The notes: generated by a model from the sequence alone, not told the origin. Positions 1-10,600 are shown, counted from the stretch's first letter. The stretch: 38,245 nucleotides of DNA from CATOSD01 sp034422735 (GCA_034422735.1 DAOUJL010000011.1:1-38245); one strand, 5' to 3'. Program-made: numbers and translations.

Positions 1-152
1 GCGCGGAGTTCCGGTCCCGGTTCCGCATCACCTTGCCGACGGCGTCCCCGGCCCAATCACGCGGCAGCAGGTCGAGAGGTGCTGCGCGGCCTGTCTTTCG
101 TGGCCGCCGCGCAAGCCAGTCCCGGCCCTACCGCGCCGCCACTGCCTCTTGC

Positions 153-190
153 CCCCTCTCCCTTGATGGGAGAGGGCTGGGGTGAGGGTG
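153..190 (+). repeat. Palindromic intergenic repeat, family B, copy 1
   Basis: A 38-base element made of a perfect inverted repeat (CCTCTCCC / GGGAGAGG around a short TTGAT loop) followed by a G-rich tail. The reverse complement of 27373-27410 matches it at all but three positions. It has the form of a dispersed REP-like hairpin element and lies outside any gene. Confidence 0.8.
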
Positions 191-351
191 CGGGTGCCAC
201 CCACCCGCGAACCTTTAACAATTCAATAGGCATGCCAGCGCCGCATTGATGGCGGTGCACCGCCCGATCCGATACAGGCTCCAAGCTACCACGCCGAGCG
301 CTTTGTGTTATCTTTTAGTCTGCCGCGCAGTGTTGCAGTCATTCTGTGGGC

Positions 352-356
352 GGAGG
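352..356 (+). promoter_or_regulatory. Shine-Dalgarno GGAGG fixing a TTG start
   Basis: GGAGG lies five bases before TTG at 362. This is a better start signal than the GTG at 305, where the frame first becomes open and no such sequence precedes it. Confidence 0.65.
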
Positions 357-361
357 CCGAT

Positions 362-2134
362 TTGGCAACTTCCTCTACTCAGAATCCACGCTATGAGGTG
401 GATGAAAGCCCGACCTGGCTCGCCTCCGTCGGCTACGGCGCGCAGTTCAGCCTCATCGCCTCGGCAACGCTGCTGGTCACGCCTGTAATCGTGGCGCAGG
501 CCGCCGGAGAAGACCCGGCCTATCTGACCTGGATGGTATTCGCGTCGCTGTTTGTGATAGGCGTGTGCACCATTATCCAGGCGAGGGCGATTGGGGTGGT
601 CGGCGCCGGAGCGCTGGCCCCCATGTTCACCGCCGCGTTCTCCATCCCCTTCTGCATCACCGCCGTACAGGATGGCGGACCCATTCTGCTCTCTTCGCTC
701 GTACTGGTAACGGCGGCGACCCAGTTGGTCATCGCCAAGTGGCTCTTTATACTGCGCCGGATAGTCACTCCCATTGTCGGCGGCACGGTAATGATGATTC
801 TGTCCATTACGCTCGCGTCGGTGGTGTTCGACCTGCTTGACACGGCGTCCCTCGCGAACCCCAAAGAGGCCACCTCCACCGCGTTCGTAACCCTGCTGGT
901 CGTTGCCGCGCTGTCGTTGCGCGGGTCCAACGTGCTGCGGTTGTGGGGACCGGTGGCAGGCATAGTGGCCGGCTGCGTTTGGGCCGCTGTTGTCGGCATC
1001 TACGACCCGACGATTGTTATCGACGCCGCCTGGGTGGGGCTCCCACGCGAGTGGCCGGGCCTCGACTTCGATTTCGGCTTCCACTTCTGGACCCTGCTTC
1101 CATCGTTCATTTTCCTGGGCTTGATAATCTCCATCCAGACCAACGGCGCCGCCATTAGCCTGCAACGCGCCTCCCAGCGCAACGTTCAGGCGGTCGACTT
1201 TCGGAAAGTACAGGGTTCTATGGCCGGGAGCGGCGTCACCAACCTGCTGGCCGGGTTGTTCGGGGCCGTACCGAATATAATCAACCCAGGAGTAGGATCG
1301 TTCATTCAAACAACCGGGGTCGCCTCCCGAAGAGTGGGCTACTGTATCGGCCTAATCTTCATAGCCGTAGCCCTGGTGCCGAAGCTGTCGGGCCTCTTCA
1401 GCACCATTCCCGGCCCGGTGATGACCGGCTACTTGCTCATGGTCACCGGCACCCTCTTTGTGGAAGGCGCGCGCACGGTGATTCAGGGCGAGTCGGACCC
1501 ACAGAAGCTCATCGCGGCGGGAATGTGCTTCTGGATCGGGGCCGCGTTCCAGTTCGGGCTGTTCCACCTGCCCGACTTCGGACCTGTGTGGGCGGCCCTC
1601 TTCAAGAGTGGAATAACCACCGGCGGGCTGGCCGCCGTGGCGATGATACTCTACCTCGAGTTCACCAATCCCCGCAGGATGCGCTTCCACTCGAAACTGG
1701 ACATTGACGCGCTCCCCGAACTCAACGACTTCATCGAACGCTTTGCGGCTCGCAGAGGCTGGGACGCCAGAATGAAGGAGCGGCTGAGCCAGGTCGCGGA
1801 GGAAACGCTGCTCATCCTGGCCCCGCTGGACCTGGAACTCGACCTCGACCCGGTCAATCTGGACGCCCTGGACGCCTCGGACGAGCCTACGGTAGAGCGC
1901 AGACTCGTAGTCGTGGCGTCCAGCGACCCGGACGGTGCCGACCTCGAGTTCATCGGCAGCGGCGGGGACTCCAACATCGAAGACCAGGTGCGCCAGCTAC
2001 AACAGCACGACTCAGAGCCGCCGGAAGAGAACGAGATGTCCCTTCGCCTGCTGCGCGGGCTGTCTTCGTCGGTGCGCCACCACCAGTACCACGACACCGA
2101 CGTCATAACCGTCCGCGTAACCCCTCCCGCCTAG
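362..2134 (+). CDS. NCS2-type (xanthine/uracil permease fold) membrane protein with C-terminal ATPase-like domain
   Basis: About 590 residues from TTG 362; the frame is open from GTG 305. The first ~440 residues are strongly hydrophobic and follow the nucleobase:cation symporter-2 pattern, including the late 'TTGVASRR' and 'IPGPVMTGYLL' segments of that family. Two positions that are normally glutamates needed for proton-coupled uptake (as in UraA) read Gln ~259 ('SIQTNG') and Pro ~309 ('NPGVG'), so ordinary symport is doubtful. Residues ~440-590 are soluble. They resemble a worn-down RsbW/anti-sigma type histidine-kinase-like ATPase fold: an amphipathic 'RLSQVAEETLLIL' helix, an acidic middle, and a closing 'SLRLLRGLSSSV...DVITVRV'. 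The usual N-box asparagine is not evident. Its stop overlaps the recG stop by four bases (CTAG). The fold call is firm; substrate and role of the C-terminal part are inference. Confidence 0.8.
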   Translation: MATSSTQNPRYEVDESPTWLASVGYGAQFSLIASATLLVTPVIVAQAAGEDPAYLTWMVFASLFVIGVCTIIQARAIGVVGAGALAPMFTAAFSIPFCITAVQDGGPILLSSLVLVTAATQLVIAKWLFILRRIVTPIVGGTVMMILSITLASVVFDLLDTASLANPKEATSTAFVTLLVVAALSLRGSNVLRLWGPVAGIVAGCVWAAVVGIYDPTIVIDAAWVGLPREWPGLDFDFGFHFWTLLPSFIFLGLIISIQTNGAAISLQRASQRNVQAVDFRKVQGSMAGSGVTNLLAGLFGAVPNIINPGVGSFIQTTGVASRRVGYCIGLIFIAVALVPKLSGLFSTIPGPVMTGYLLMVTGTLFVEGARTVIQGESDPQKLIAAGMCFWIGAAFQFGLFHLPDFGPVWAALFKSGITTGGLAAVAMILYLEFTNPRRMRFHSKLDIDALPELNDFIERFAARRGWDARMKERLSQVAEETLLILAPLDLELDLDPVNLDALDASDEPTVERRLVVVASSDPDGADLEFIGSGGDSNIEDQVRQLQQHDSEPPEENEMSLRLLRGLSSSVRHHQYHDTDVITVRVTPPA

Positions 2135-4620
2135 CTGGCGTCGAACTGAGTGTTTGCCGCCAGCTTCCGGAACCGGCTCGCCAGAAGCGCGTGTTCCTCC
2201 TCCTCCAGTTCGGGGTCTTCGTCCAGCAGCCTCTGCGCCTCCAATCGGGCTAGCGCCAGCAGACTCTGGTCGCCGGGGCGCGCCACACGCAGGTCCGGCA
2301 GTCCGCTCTGGCGCGTCCCCATGTAATCGCCCGCGCCCCGCAGCCGCAGATCCTCCTCGGCGAGCGCGAATCCGTCCTGGATTCGCTCCATCAGCTTGAG
2401 CCGTTCCCTCGCGTCCTGTCCCGGCGCGTCCGCCAGGAGCAGGCAGTGACTCCGGTGGGCGCCGCGGCCCACGCGCCCCCGGAACTGGTGAAGCTGCGCC
2501 AGGCCGAACCTGTCCGCGCCGTCTATCAGCATCACCGTCGCGTTGGGCACGTCGATACCGACCTCCACCACTGGAGTCGTGACCAGCACGTCATACTCGC
2601 CACGCTGGAACTCCTCCAGCACCATCTCCTTCTCGCGCAGCGGCATACGCCCGTGCAGCAACCCCAGCCTGAGGTCAGGAAACACGGCCGACGACAACCG
2701 CTCGTACTCTTCGACGGCCGCTCGCGATTGGATCACCTCAGACTCCTCTACAAGTGGGCACACGACGAACGCCTGCCTGCCCTCCCGGACCTCGCGGCGC
2801 AGGCCCTCGTATGCCGCGGCGCGTCGTTCCGGGGCCACCAGCACCGTGCGCACCGGCTGCCGGCCCGGCGGCAGCTCGTCGATAATCGACGTGTCGAGGT
2901 CACCGTAGACCGTGAGGGAGAGCGACCGCGGTATCGGCGTGGCCGACATGGCGAGCATGTGCGGCCGGCCGCCCTTGCCACGCAGCGCCGCCCGCTGCAT
3001 AACGCCAAAGCGGTGCTGCTCGTCCACCACCGCCACCGCGAGACGCGGCATGTCCACGCTGTCCTGGATGAGCGCCTGCGTGCCTATCACGATATCCACC
3101 TCGCCATCCGCGATGCGTCCGTGCATGTCGTCCTTGGCTCGCTTGCGCATACTTCCCAGCAGCAGCGCGACTACGACGGGCCGCCCAAGTGTCGGCACCT
3201 CCAGGCCGGCGACGTTCTCGTCTAGCGTGGGCATTTCGTTCCCGGCGGACAGCATACGCGTGACGCTAAGGTAGTGCTGCTCGGCGAGAATCTCCGTCGG
3301 CGCCATCAGAGCCCCCTGGTAGCCGTCGACCACGGCCGCCAGCAGCGCCACCGCGGCCACGACGGTCTTTCCGCTCCCCACGTCGCCCTGTAGCAGTCTG
3401 CTCATGGGCCGGCTGTCGCACAGGTCGCTCAGAATCTCGTCGAGCGCCCTCGACTGGGCGCTTGTCAGCTCGAACGGCAGCGACTCGACAAACGCCGAGA
3501 GCCTCGCGAAGTCCACCGCCAGCGGTATCCCGTCGACCTCGCGCCAACGCATCCGGCGCGACAGTACGGCGAGTTGCATTGCCAGCAGTTCGTCGAACGC
3601 CAGCCTGCTTCGCGCGTTCGCGTACTGCTGGGCGGTGTCCGGAAAGTGCATCTGCGATATGGCGTCGCGCACGCCCATGAGCCCGAGCCTCTCCCGCATG
3701 GCCGGCGGCAGCGGATCCTCCACCAGGCCCAGCGCCGCGTCCAGAGCCTCCTTCGCCATTCGTCTCGCCGTGCGCTGGTACAGGCCCCTGGTCAGCGGAT
3801 ACACCGGCACCAGGCGGCCGGCGTGCACGAGGTCGTCGCCCTCGCTCAGAATGTCGTAGTCGGGATTCTCGAATCGAGGACTTCCCCCGAACACGCCCAC
3901 CCGCCCGCTCAGCGCGACCCTGGTTTGCGGTCTGAGGCTCTTCGCCAGCCACGGGCTGTTGAACCACACCGCGCGAAGGTTGCCGGTGTCGTCGCCGAGC
4001 ACAGCCTGCGTGGACTTGCGACGAGGGTCTCGCCCTCCAAGCCTGGCCTCCCCAACGGTCACCACGGTCGTCTGATCCTCGCCCGGGACCAGTTCGTTCA
4101 CCTTGCGAATGTTCGCGTAGTCGAGGTGTCGCAACGGGAACTGGTACAGCAGGTCTTCCACCGTGGCGACGCCGAGTCTTTCCAGTTTCGGAAGCTGGGT
4201 CTTGGTTACGCTGCGCAGGCGGGACACGTCGTCGGCTAGCGCGACCTTGACCGGCCCGGGCGGCGTGCGTGGGCGACGAGGCTGCGCCGGTGCGGGACCG
4301 GCAGACGGAGGACGATCCCCGGCTGAGGTGGCCGAGCGCGTGTCGGGCCGCGCAACAGCTTGCGAAACCGGACCGTCCGCGGGGGATGACTTCGCGATGT
4401 TTCGCATTACGCCGCCCGCCCATTCGCGGCGCTGCGCGGGCGACATGCCGGCGTAATCTGGGAGATGGCCCACCGCAGGCGTCAACTCGTCGGAGGCAAG
4501 TTCGAGGAACTTGTTCAGACCGCCTGCAACTACTTCGTCGGCGAACCCCTTCCTGGCCTCGAGGCGCAGGATGTTCGCCAGGATTTGCAGCTTGGTGCGG
4601 CCGCCGGGCCTCGTAGCCAT
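2131..4620 (-). CDS. recG: ATP-dependent DNA helicase RecG
   Basis: 829 residues. RecG remodels stalled replication forks and branch-migrates Holliday junctions. Visible parts are a ~150-residue N-terminal extension rich in Pro/Ala, and a wedge/OB region with 'VGVATVEDLLYQFPLRHLDY'-like sequence near residue 150. They are followed by Walker A 'GDVGSGKT' near 415, 'VVDEQHRFG' near 533, and the C-terminal helicase motif 'QFRGRVGRG'. It ends with the usual RecG C-terminal region. It is longer than typical ~700-residue RecG proteins because of the N-terminal extension. It lies 48 bases downstream of fakB and is probably co-transcribed with it. No clear Shine-Dalgarno sequence precedes ATG 4620. 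Confidence 0.97.
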   Translation of the reverse strand: MATRPGGRTKLQILANILRLEARKGFADEVVAGGLNKFLELASDELTPAVGHLPDYAGMSPAQRREWAGGVMRNIAKSSPADGPVSQAVARPDTRSATSAGDRPPSAGPAPAQPRRPRTPPGPVKVALADDVSRLRSVTKTQLPKLERLGVATVEDLLYQFPLRHLDYANIRKVNELVPGEDQTTVVTVGEARLGGRDPRRKSTQAVLGDDTGNLRAVWFNSPWLAKSLRPQTRVALSGRVGVFGGSPRFENPDYDILSEGDDLVHAGRLVPVYPLTRGLYQRTARRMAKEALDAALGLVEDPLPPAMRERLGLMGVRDAISQMHFPDTAQQYANARSRLAFDELLAMQLAVLSRRMRWREVDGIPLAVDFARLSAFVESLPFELTSAQSRALDEILSDLCDSRPMSRLLQGDVGSGKTVVAAVALLAAVVDGYQGALMAPTEILAEQHYLSVTRMLSAGNEMPTLDENVAGLEVPTLGRPVVVALLLGSMRKRAKDDMHGRIADGEVDIVIGTQALIQDSVDMPRLAVAVVDEQHRFGVMQRAALRGKGGRPHMLAMSATPIPRSLSLTVYGDLDTSIIDELPPGRQPVRTVLVAPERRAAAYEGLRREVREGRQAFVVCPLVEESEVIQSRAAVEEYERLSSAVFPDLRLGLLHGRMPLREKEMVLEEFQRGEYDVLVTTPVVEVGIDVPNATVMLIDGADRFGLAQLHQFRGRVGRGAHRSHCLLLADAPGQDARERLKLMERIQDGFALAEEDLRLRGAGDYMGTRQSGLPDLRVARPGDQSLLALARLEAQRLLDEDPELEEEEHALLASRFRKLAANTQFDAS

Positions 4621-4668
4621 AAGGGTGTACGGGTGAGTCGAAGGGGGTCCGCGTCCGCGGTGGACCTT

Positions 4669-5514
4669 CTAGCGCGGCTCAGTCACCAGTGCGAGCCCGA
4701 CGGAATTGGGGCCGACGTATACGCCGAGCACAGGCCCCATCCTGGCTATGATGGGGCTTTTGCCGTCAGGCAACGCTTCGTCCAGTGCGCGGATCAGGCT
4801 ATCCAGTCCGGCGTCGCTGGTGGTGTACATAATGCTCGCCTCTTCCAGTGCACCCTGCTGCTCGGCAAACTCCCGCATTCTGGCCAGACCCTTGGCACGG
4901 GTCCTCTCCTTGCCGAACTCGTGCACCAGCCCTTCCTGTATCGTGATTATAGGCTTCACTTTGAGAAGCGTGCCCACCATGGCCCGAGCGCGGCCGATCC
5001 GCCCGCCCTTCTGAAGGTACTCCAGCGTATCCAACAGTCCCAGCATGTGTGAGCGCGCAAGCGCGTCCTCCGCCGCGCCAACCACCCCGGCAACGTCCGC
5101 GCCGGACTGCGCCGCCCGGGCGGCGGCGAGCGCCACCAGGCCCTCCCCCATCGTCGCCTGCAGCGAATCGACGACCACCACGGGACACGATGTGGCTGTC
5201 TGCTCCCTGGCCTGCACCGCCGAGTTGTATGTGCCGCTGACCTTGGAGGAGCACGTTACGCAGACGATTCCGTCGGCATTCTGCCCGACACTGTCGAACA
5301 CCTGTACGAAGTCGCCCACTGAGGGCTGGGAAGTGGTGGGAAGCGTCGAACTGCTGGCGAGGCGCTCGAAGAACTCGTCCGTGGTAATGTCCACGCCGTC
5401 GGAAAACTGCTCCGTGCCGAACAGCACTTTGGCGGGAACAATCGGGATATCGAGCTCCGCCGCGAGCGCGGGGGGCAGGTCGCTGACGCTGTCGGTGACA
5501 ACTCTTACAGCCAA
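4669..5514 (-). CDS. fakB: DegV family fatty-acid-binding protein (FakB)
   Basis: 281 residues. FakB proteins bind a fatty acid and present it to the kinase FakA, which makes acyl-phosphate for phospholipid synthesis. The DegV pattern is clear: 'VVTDSVSDLP' at the N-terminus, 'DGVDITTDEFFERL', 'TSQPSVGDF', 'SSKVSGTYNSA', 'LEYLQKGGRIGRA' and 'VKPII'. The start is TTG 5514, fixed by AAGGAG at 5520-5525 with a five-base spacer. Its position 49 bases after fakA supports a working FakA/FakB pair, and both precede recG on the same strand. Confidence 0.95.
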   Translation of the reverse strand: MAVRVVTDSVSDLPPALAAELDIPIVPAKVLFGTEQFSDGVDITTDEFFERLASSSTLPTTSQPSVGDFVQVFDSVGQNADGIVCVTCSSKVSGTYNSAVQAREQTATSCPVVVVDSLQATMGEGLVALAAARAAQSGADVAGVVGAAEDALARSHMLGLLDTLEYLQKGGRIGRARAMVGTLLKVKPIITIQEGLVHEFGKERTRAKGLARMREFAEQQGALEEASIMYTTSDAGLDSLIRALDEALPDGKSPIIARMGPVLGVYVGPNSVGLALVTEPR

Positions 5515-5563
5515 GATGACTCCTTTTGTGGCGGGACTCGACCGCCAACCCTGGGGGCAGCCG

Positions 5564-7222
5564 CTACTCTATCGAGACGACGTAGTGATAATAGGGCTGT
5601 CCGCCGTCGACTATCTCCACCTCCGCACCCGGAATCGCCGCTTCGACGGCGGCGGCGGCCCGCTCGGCCTCGCCCTCTGGCGTAGGGTCGCCGTAGTAGA
5701 GCGTCACCAGGTGACCCTCCTCGACCTCTGCCCTCTCAAGCAGCGCAATTAGCACGTCCCGGGGCGCGGCTCCGGCGGCGACCAACTCGCGGTCCAGGAT
5801 GCCGATCACCTGGCCCTCTTCTACAAAGACACCGTTCAACTCTACCTGCCGCACGGCCAGGCATACCTCGCCGGTGCGAACATTCGAAAGGGCCTGTTCC
5901 ATGTCCACGGCGCTCTCGTTTGTGGGCTTGTGCGGATTGAACTCCAGCATGGCCGCCACGCCCTGGGGTATGGACGTGGAGGGCACAACGTGCATGCTCT
6001 TCTCCGTAATATCCACGGCCTGCCGGGCGGCCTGCACTATGTTGGCGTTGTTCGGCAAGAAGATGACGCTGTCGGACGGTGCCGCCTCTACGGCCTCCAG
6101 TATCTCGCCGACGCTGGGATTCATGGTGTCGCCGCCGGCCAGGATGCCGGCCGCGCCGATGCTCCTGAACACCGCCTCGATGCCCTCGCCTCGCGCCACC
6201 GCCACGATGGCCGCGGGAGCGTCCGATACTGCCGGCGTGGCCTGCTCCCGCCTGTCAGCGTAGAACTCGCGGTGCTGCTCGTCCATGCTCTCGATCTTCA
6301 CCTGGCTGAGCGTTCCAACCGAAACAGCGAAGCTGATCACCGGCCCCGGGTCTTCGGCGTGGACATGCACCTTAAGCGCTGCCGTGTCCCCTATCACCAC
6401 GGTGGACCGCGCCATCTCGTTCATTCGATCCCGCACGTCGTCCGAGTCCAGACCTTCTCCTTGGATCAGGAGCTGTGTGCAGTAGCCAAACTCCTCTTCC
6501 TCAACGGCCTCGAGGAACTCGTCGGACACGGTGCCCGCGTCTTCCCCGACTCCTACGGCCTCCGGGGGAGGCATCTCTTCCTCCGCGAGGGTCTCCTGAG
6601 CGGCCCAGGTGCGCAGGCCCTCGAGAATAACGAGGATTCCGTGTCCACCTGCGTCCACCACTCCGGCCTGGCGCAACACCGGCAGCATGGTTGGAGTCAG
6701 CGCCACGGCGCGGCGGGCGGCTTCGCTCACCGGCGCGAGCAGGGCGGCCATGTCCGGCGAGTCCTCGGCCTCGAGAGCGGCGTCCGCGGTGTAACGCAGC
6801 ACCGTCAGCATAGTGCCCTCGCGCGGCTGCCCGACCGCCTTGTAGGCAAAGTCACGAGCGAGTTCCAGAGCGTGTGCGAACTCTGCCGGGCCGAAGTCAT
6901 CAGCGTCGTCCAGCCCCGCGGCGAGTCCCTTGAAGAACTGCGACAGTATCACGCCGCTGTTGCCTTTCGCGCCCCACAGAGCGCCCCGGGCCATCGAAGC
7001 GGCGACCTCGCGCGCCGAAACACCCTCATCCTCGGCGGCCTGCGAAAGGGTGTCGGTCAGCGTGAGGTACATGTTGGTGCCAGTGTCGCCGTCAGGAACG
7101 GGGAACACGTTCAGCCTGTTGAGCAGGCCGACGTTGTGTCGGAACACCTCGACGGCGGCGGCGAACATCGCTCGCAGATCCCCGCCATCGCAGCGTGCGA
7201 TGGTACCGAGTTGCTCAGTCAT
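5564..7222 (-). CDS. fakA: Fatty acid kinase FakA (DAK2 domain, YloV family)
   Basis: 552 residues, the normal length for the family. The N-terminal DhaL/DAK2 domain carries the nucleotide-Mg2+ binding motif 'PVPDGDTGTNM' near residue 40 and 'GAKGNSGVILSQFFKGL' near 90. The C-terminus ends with the family signature 'GGQPYYHYVVS'. It phosphorylates fatty acids held by FakB. First gene of the fakA-fakB-recG run and divergent from rpmB. The rpmB/yloV/recG neighbourhood is known from Firmicutes; here the asp23-type gene, plsX and fapR are absent and fakB sits inside the run. Confidence 0.95.
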   Translation of the reverse strand: MTEQLGTIARCDGGDLRAMFAAAVEVFRHNVGLLNRLNVFPVPDGDTGTNMYLTLTDTLSQAAEDEGVSAREVAASMARGALWGAKGNSGVILSQFFKGLAAGLDDADDFGPAEFAHALELARDFAYKAVGQPREGTMLTVLRYTADAALEAEDSPDMAALLAPVSEAARRAVALTPTMLPVLRQAGVVDAGGHGILVILEGLRTWAAQETLAEEEMPPPEAVGVGEDAGTVSDEFLEAVEEEEFGYCTQLLIQGEGLDSDDVRDRMNEMARSTVVIGDTAALKVHVHAEDPGPVISFAVSVGTLSQVKIESMDEQHREFYADRREQATPAVSDAPAAIVAVARGEGIEAVFRSIGAAGILAGGDTMNPSVGEILEAVEAAPSDSVIFLPNNANIVQAARQAVDITEKSMHVVPSTSIPQGVAAMLEFNPHKPTNESAVDMEQALSNVRTGEVCLAVRQVELNGVFVEEGQVIGILDRELVAAGAAPRDVLIALLERAEVEEGHLVTLYYGDPTPEGEAERAAAAVEAAIPGAEVEIVDGGQPYYHYVVSIE

Positions 7223-7299
7223 ATGGTGGCCTGTATCCCTGTCCGGCCAGCCAGTTGACGCCGCCCGCGACGCGCATCATTCGTGACCCAGCCGTGACG

Positions 7300-7328
7300 T
7301 TGATGAAAGCGATTCGCTGTGCTAAGGT
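7300..7328 (+). promoter_or_regulatory. Candidate sigma-70 promoter of rpmB
   Basis: TTGATG (7300-7305), a 17-base spacer, then TAAGGT (7323-7328) preceded by TGC, which is an extended -10. Predicted transcription start is near 7335, giving a leader of about 45 bases to the rpmB start. Confidence 0.5.
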
Positions 7329-7381
7329 TTAACGACGGCCCCAATACTAATTGAACACCCATTGAGTGTCAAAGGTGAATC

Positions 7382-7573
7382 ATGGCAAGGTGTGAGGTCT
7401 GCAACAAGTCCGGTCAGTCGGGAAACAACGTCAGCCACTCCAAGCGGCGCACACGCACGCGCTGGATGGCTAACGTTCAAAAGGCCACGATTCGAGTCGA
7501 CGGCCAGCCTCGCCGCGTCAAGATCTGCACCCGCTGCCTGAGAAGCCATTACAAGGTGGCCGCGCGCGGATAG
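7382..7573 (+). CDS. rpmB: 50S ribosomal protein L28
   Basis: 63 residues. A basic ribosomal protein with the L28 landmarks: 'CEVCNKSGQSGNNVSHSKRRT' near the start (residues 4-24), 'RWMANVQ', and a second 'CTRCLRS' pair. The two CxxC pairs indicate the zinc-binding form of L28. Start ATG 7382 is preceded by AGGTGA (7373-7378). It is a stand-alone gene, divergent from fakA and convergent with metH. Confidence 0.97.
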   Translation: MARCEVCNKSGQSGNNVSHSKRRTRTRWMANVQKATIRVDGQPRRVKICTRCLRSHYKVAARG

Positions 7574-7615
7574 GCCGCTGCGCCACACGGCGCGTCTCGT
7601 CCTCTTAGACCCGAC

Positions 7616-10600
7616 TTAAGCGTCGTAAGCCAGACTCGGCCGCAGCCAGCGCTCCACTTCCCCCACGTCCATACCCTTGCGCCGCGCGTAATCTTCCACC
7701 GCGTCGCGTCCGATTCGCCCAACACCGTAGTACCGCGAGTCCGGGTGGGCAAAGTAGAAGCCGCTCACCGACGCAGCCGGCCACATCGCGAAGTTCTCGG
7801 TAAGCTCCACGCCCGCGGCGCGTTCCGCATCCAGCAGGTCGAACAACAGACGCTTCTCGGTGTGGTCGGGGCATGCCGGATATCCCGGCGCCGGGCGTAT
7901 CCCCTGGTACTTCTCCCCTATCAGTTCCTCGTTTGTCAGCCGCTCCTCACTGGCGTACCCCCACAGCTCTCGCCTGACAATCTCGTGCATACGCTCTGCG
8001 AGCGCCTCCGCGAGCCGGTCCGCCAGCGCCTTGGCCATAATGCTGCCGTAGTCGTCGTGGTCGCGCTCGAGGGCGTCCGTGAACTCCTGCAGGCCGATTC
8101 CTGCCGTCACGACGAACAGGCCCATGTGGTCCGCAACGCCACTGTCCTCGGGAGCCACAAAATCTGCCAGGCACAAATTGGCGGCGTCGGAGCCGGCTCT
8201 GGAGCGCGTCCTGTCGGTCTGCTGCCGCAGGAAGTGGAACTCGGTCAGCACACGGCTGCGCTCCTCGTCCTCGTACAGCACCACGTCGTCGCCGTTCGAC
8301 GCCGCGGGCCAGAACCCCACCACGGCGTTGGCGCTCAGTATGCGCTCGTCCACAATGCGCCTCAGCATCGCCTCAGCGTCATCTAGAAGCGACCGGGCTT
8401 CCTTACCGTAGACGGGGCTGCTGAGGATGTCGGGATAGCGCCCCCTCATCTCCCAGGTCGTGAAGAAGGGCGTCCAGTCGATGCGCTCGACCACTTCGTC
8501 CAGAGGGTAGTCTTGAAAGGCTCTGGTTCCAAGGAAGGATGGCGGTGGCGCGGCGTCCTTCCAGTCGAGTTCAGGGCGACGCTGCCGCGCCTCGCGCAGC
8601 GTCAGCAACCGCGTCCGCTGGCTCCGAGCGGCTCTCTCGACCCTGATCCGCTCGTAGTCCGCCTTCACCTCCACGGCGAACTCGTCGCGCACCTCCGGGT
8701 TCATCAGCCGTCCCATCACTCCCACTGAGCGCGAGGCGTCCTTCACGTGCACCACCGGGTGCGGGTACTCTGGATCGATCCGCAAAGCAGTGTGGGCGCT
8801 GGACGTGGTCGCGCCGCCGATGAGCAGCGGAAGGCTGAACTCCTGACGGGACATCTCCTTCGCGACAGTCACCATTTCGTCCAGTGACGGTGTGATCAAA
8901 CCGCTCAGCCCTATGACATCCGCCTCCTCCTCGGCCGCGGTGTCCAGTATCTCCTGGAACGGCGCCATGACGCCGAGGTCGATCACCTCGTAGTTGTTGC
9001 AGCCGAGCACGACGCCGACGATGTTCTTGCCTATGTCGTGCACATCGCCCTTAACGGTAGCCATCACAATCTTGCCCCTGGACCCTGTCGCGCCGGATTC
9101 CGCCTTCTCGCGCTCTATGTAGGGCACCAGGTGGGCGACCGCTTTCTTCATCACACGCGCGCTCTTCACCACCTGGGGCAGGAACATCTGCCCGGATCCG
9201 AACAGGTCGCCCACCGTGTTCATCCCGTTCATGAGCGGCCCCTCGATAACCTCGATAGGACGTCCCGCGCCCAGCCGCGCCTCCTCCACGTCGTCCAAGA
9301 TATAATCGTCGATTCCCTTCACGAGGGCGTAGGCAAGCCGCTCCCCGACCGTGCCATCGCGCCAGGCGTCGTCCACCTGTCGCTCCCTCCTCTCGCCCTG
9401 CACGGTCTCGGCCAGCTTCACCAGCCGCTCGGTAGCGTCCGGACGTCTGGCCAGAACGACGTCCTCCGCCGCCGCCCGAAGCTCATCCGGGATGTTCGCG
9501 TACACCGCTAGCTGGCCCGCGTTGACGATGCCCATGTCCATGCCCGCGCGGGTTGCGTGGTACAGGAACACGGAGTGGATGGCCTCCCGCACGGCGTCGT
9601 TGCCCCGGAACGAGAACGAGATATTGCTGACGCCACCGCTCACGTGCGAGAGCGGGAATTCGCGCTTGATCTCCTTTGCCGCCTCGATGAAATTCACACC
9701 GTACAGGTCGTGTTCCTCAATGCCGGTGCCTACTGCGAAGATGTTTGGGTCGAATATGATGTCCTCAGCCCGGAACCCCAGCTCGTCGACAAGTATGCGG
9801 TACGACCGCTCGCAGATTCCAACCTTACGCTCCACAGTGTCGGCCTGGCCCTCCTCGTCGAACGCCATGACTATCACCGCGGCGCCGTGTCGCCGCACCT
9901 GCCGGGCATGAGCGCGAAATTCGTCCTCGCCCTCCTTGAGCGATATGGAGTTGACTACGCACTTGCCCTGCACCATCTTCAGCCCCTCTTCTATGACGCT
10001 GAAGCGGGAACTGTCGATCATGATGGGCACCCGGCTTATGTCCGGCTCTCCGACCAGCAGGCTGAGGAACCGTTGCATAGCCGCCTCGGAGTCGAGCAGT
10101 CCCTCGTCCATATTCACGTCGATGATCTGCGCCCCGTCCTCCACCTGTTGCCGCGCGACCGAGACAGCCTCCTCGTACCGACCCCGACGAATCAGCCGCC
10201 GGAACCGCGCGGAGCCGGTCACGTTCGTCCTCTCTCCTATGTTGATGAAGTTGGAGTCGGGTCGAATCTCCAGCAACTCCATTCCGCTCAGGTACGTGCG
10301 TCCTGAGGGCTCCCGTCGCTTTCGCGGCACCACCCCCGCCACTGCGTCGACAATGGCGCGCGTGTGCGCGGGAGTCGAGCCGCAGCAGGAGCCGACGATG
10401 TTGGCGTGGCCATTTCGCACGCGCGCGGCGGCCTCCGAAGCCATGAATTCGGGTGTCTCTTCGTACTCGCCCAGCTCGTTCGGAAGTCCCGCGTTCGGAT
10501 GGCAACTCACGAACTCCTCACAGATGCCGCTCAGGGCCGCCAGGTGCTGCGCCATCTCCCGACTGCCGAGGGCGCAGTTGAGGCCCACGCTAAGCAGCGG

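Larger units (their letters stand above)
1..361. other. Gene-poor left edge
   Basis: No convincing complete gene is visible here. Short open frames exist on both strands, but they have no recognisable domain and no good ribosome-binding site. One minus-strand frame stays open to the window edge and could be a fragment of a neighbouring gene, which cannot be judged from so little sequence. The stretch contains one palindromic repeat (153-190), and its last bases hold the Shine-Dalgarno sequence of the permease gene. Confidence 0.6.

Noticed and set aside
57..284. Open frame on the minus strand at the left edge
   Set aside because: Composition is that of GC-rich non-coding DNA, it runs through the palindromic repeat, and no ribosome-binding site or domain is present.
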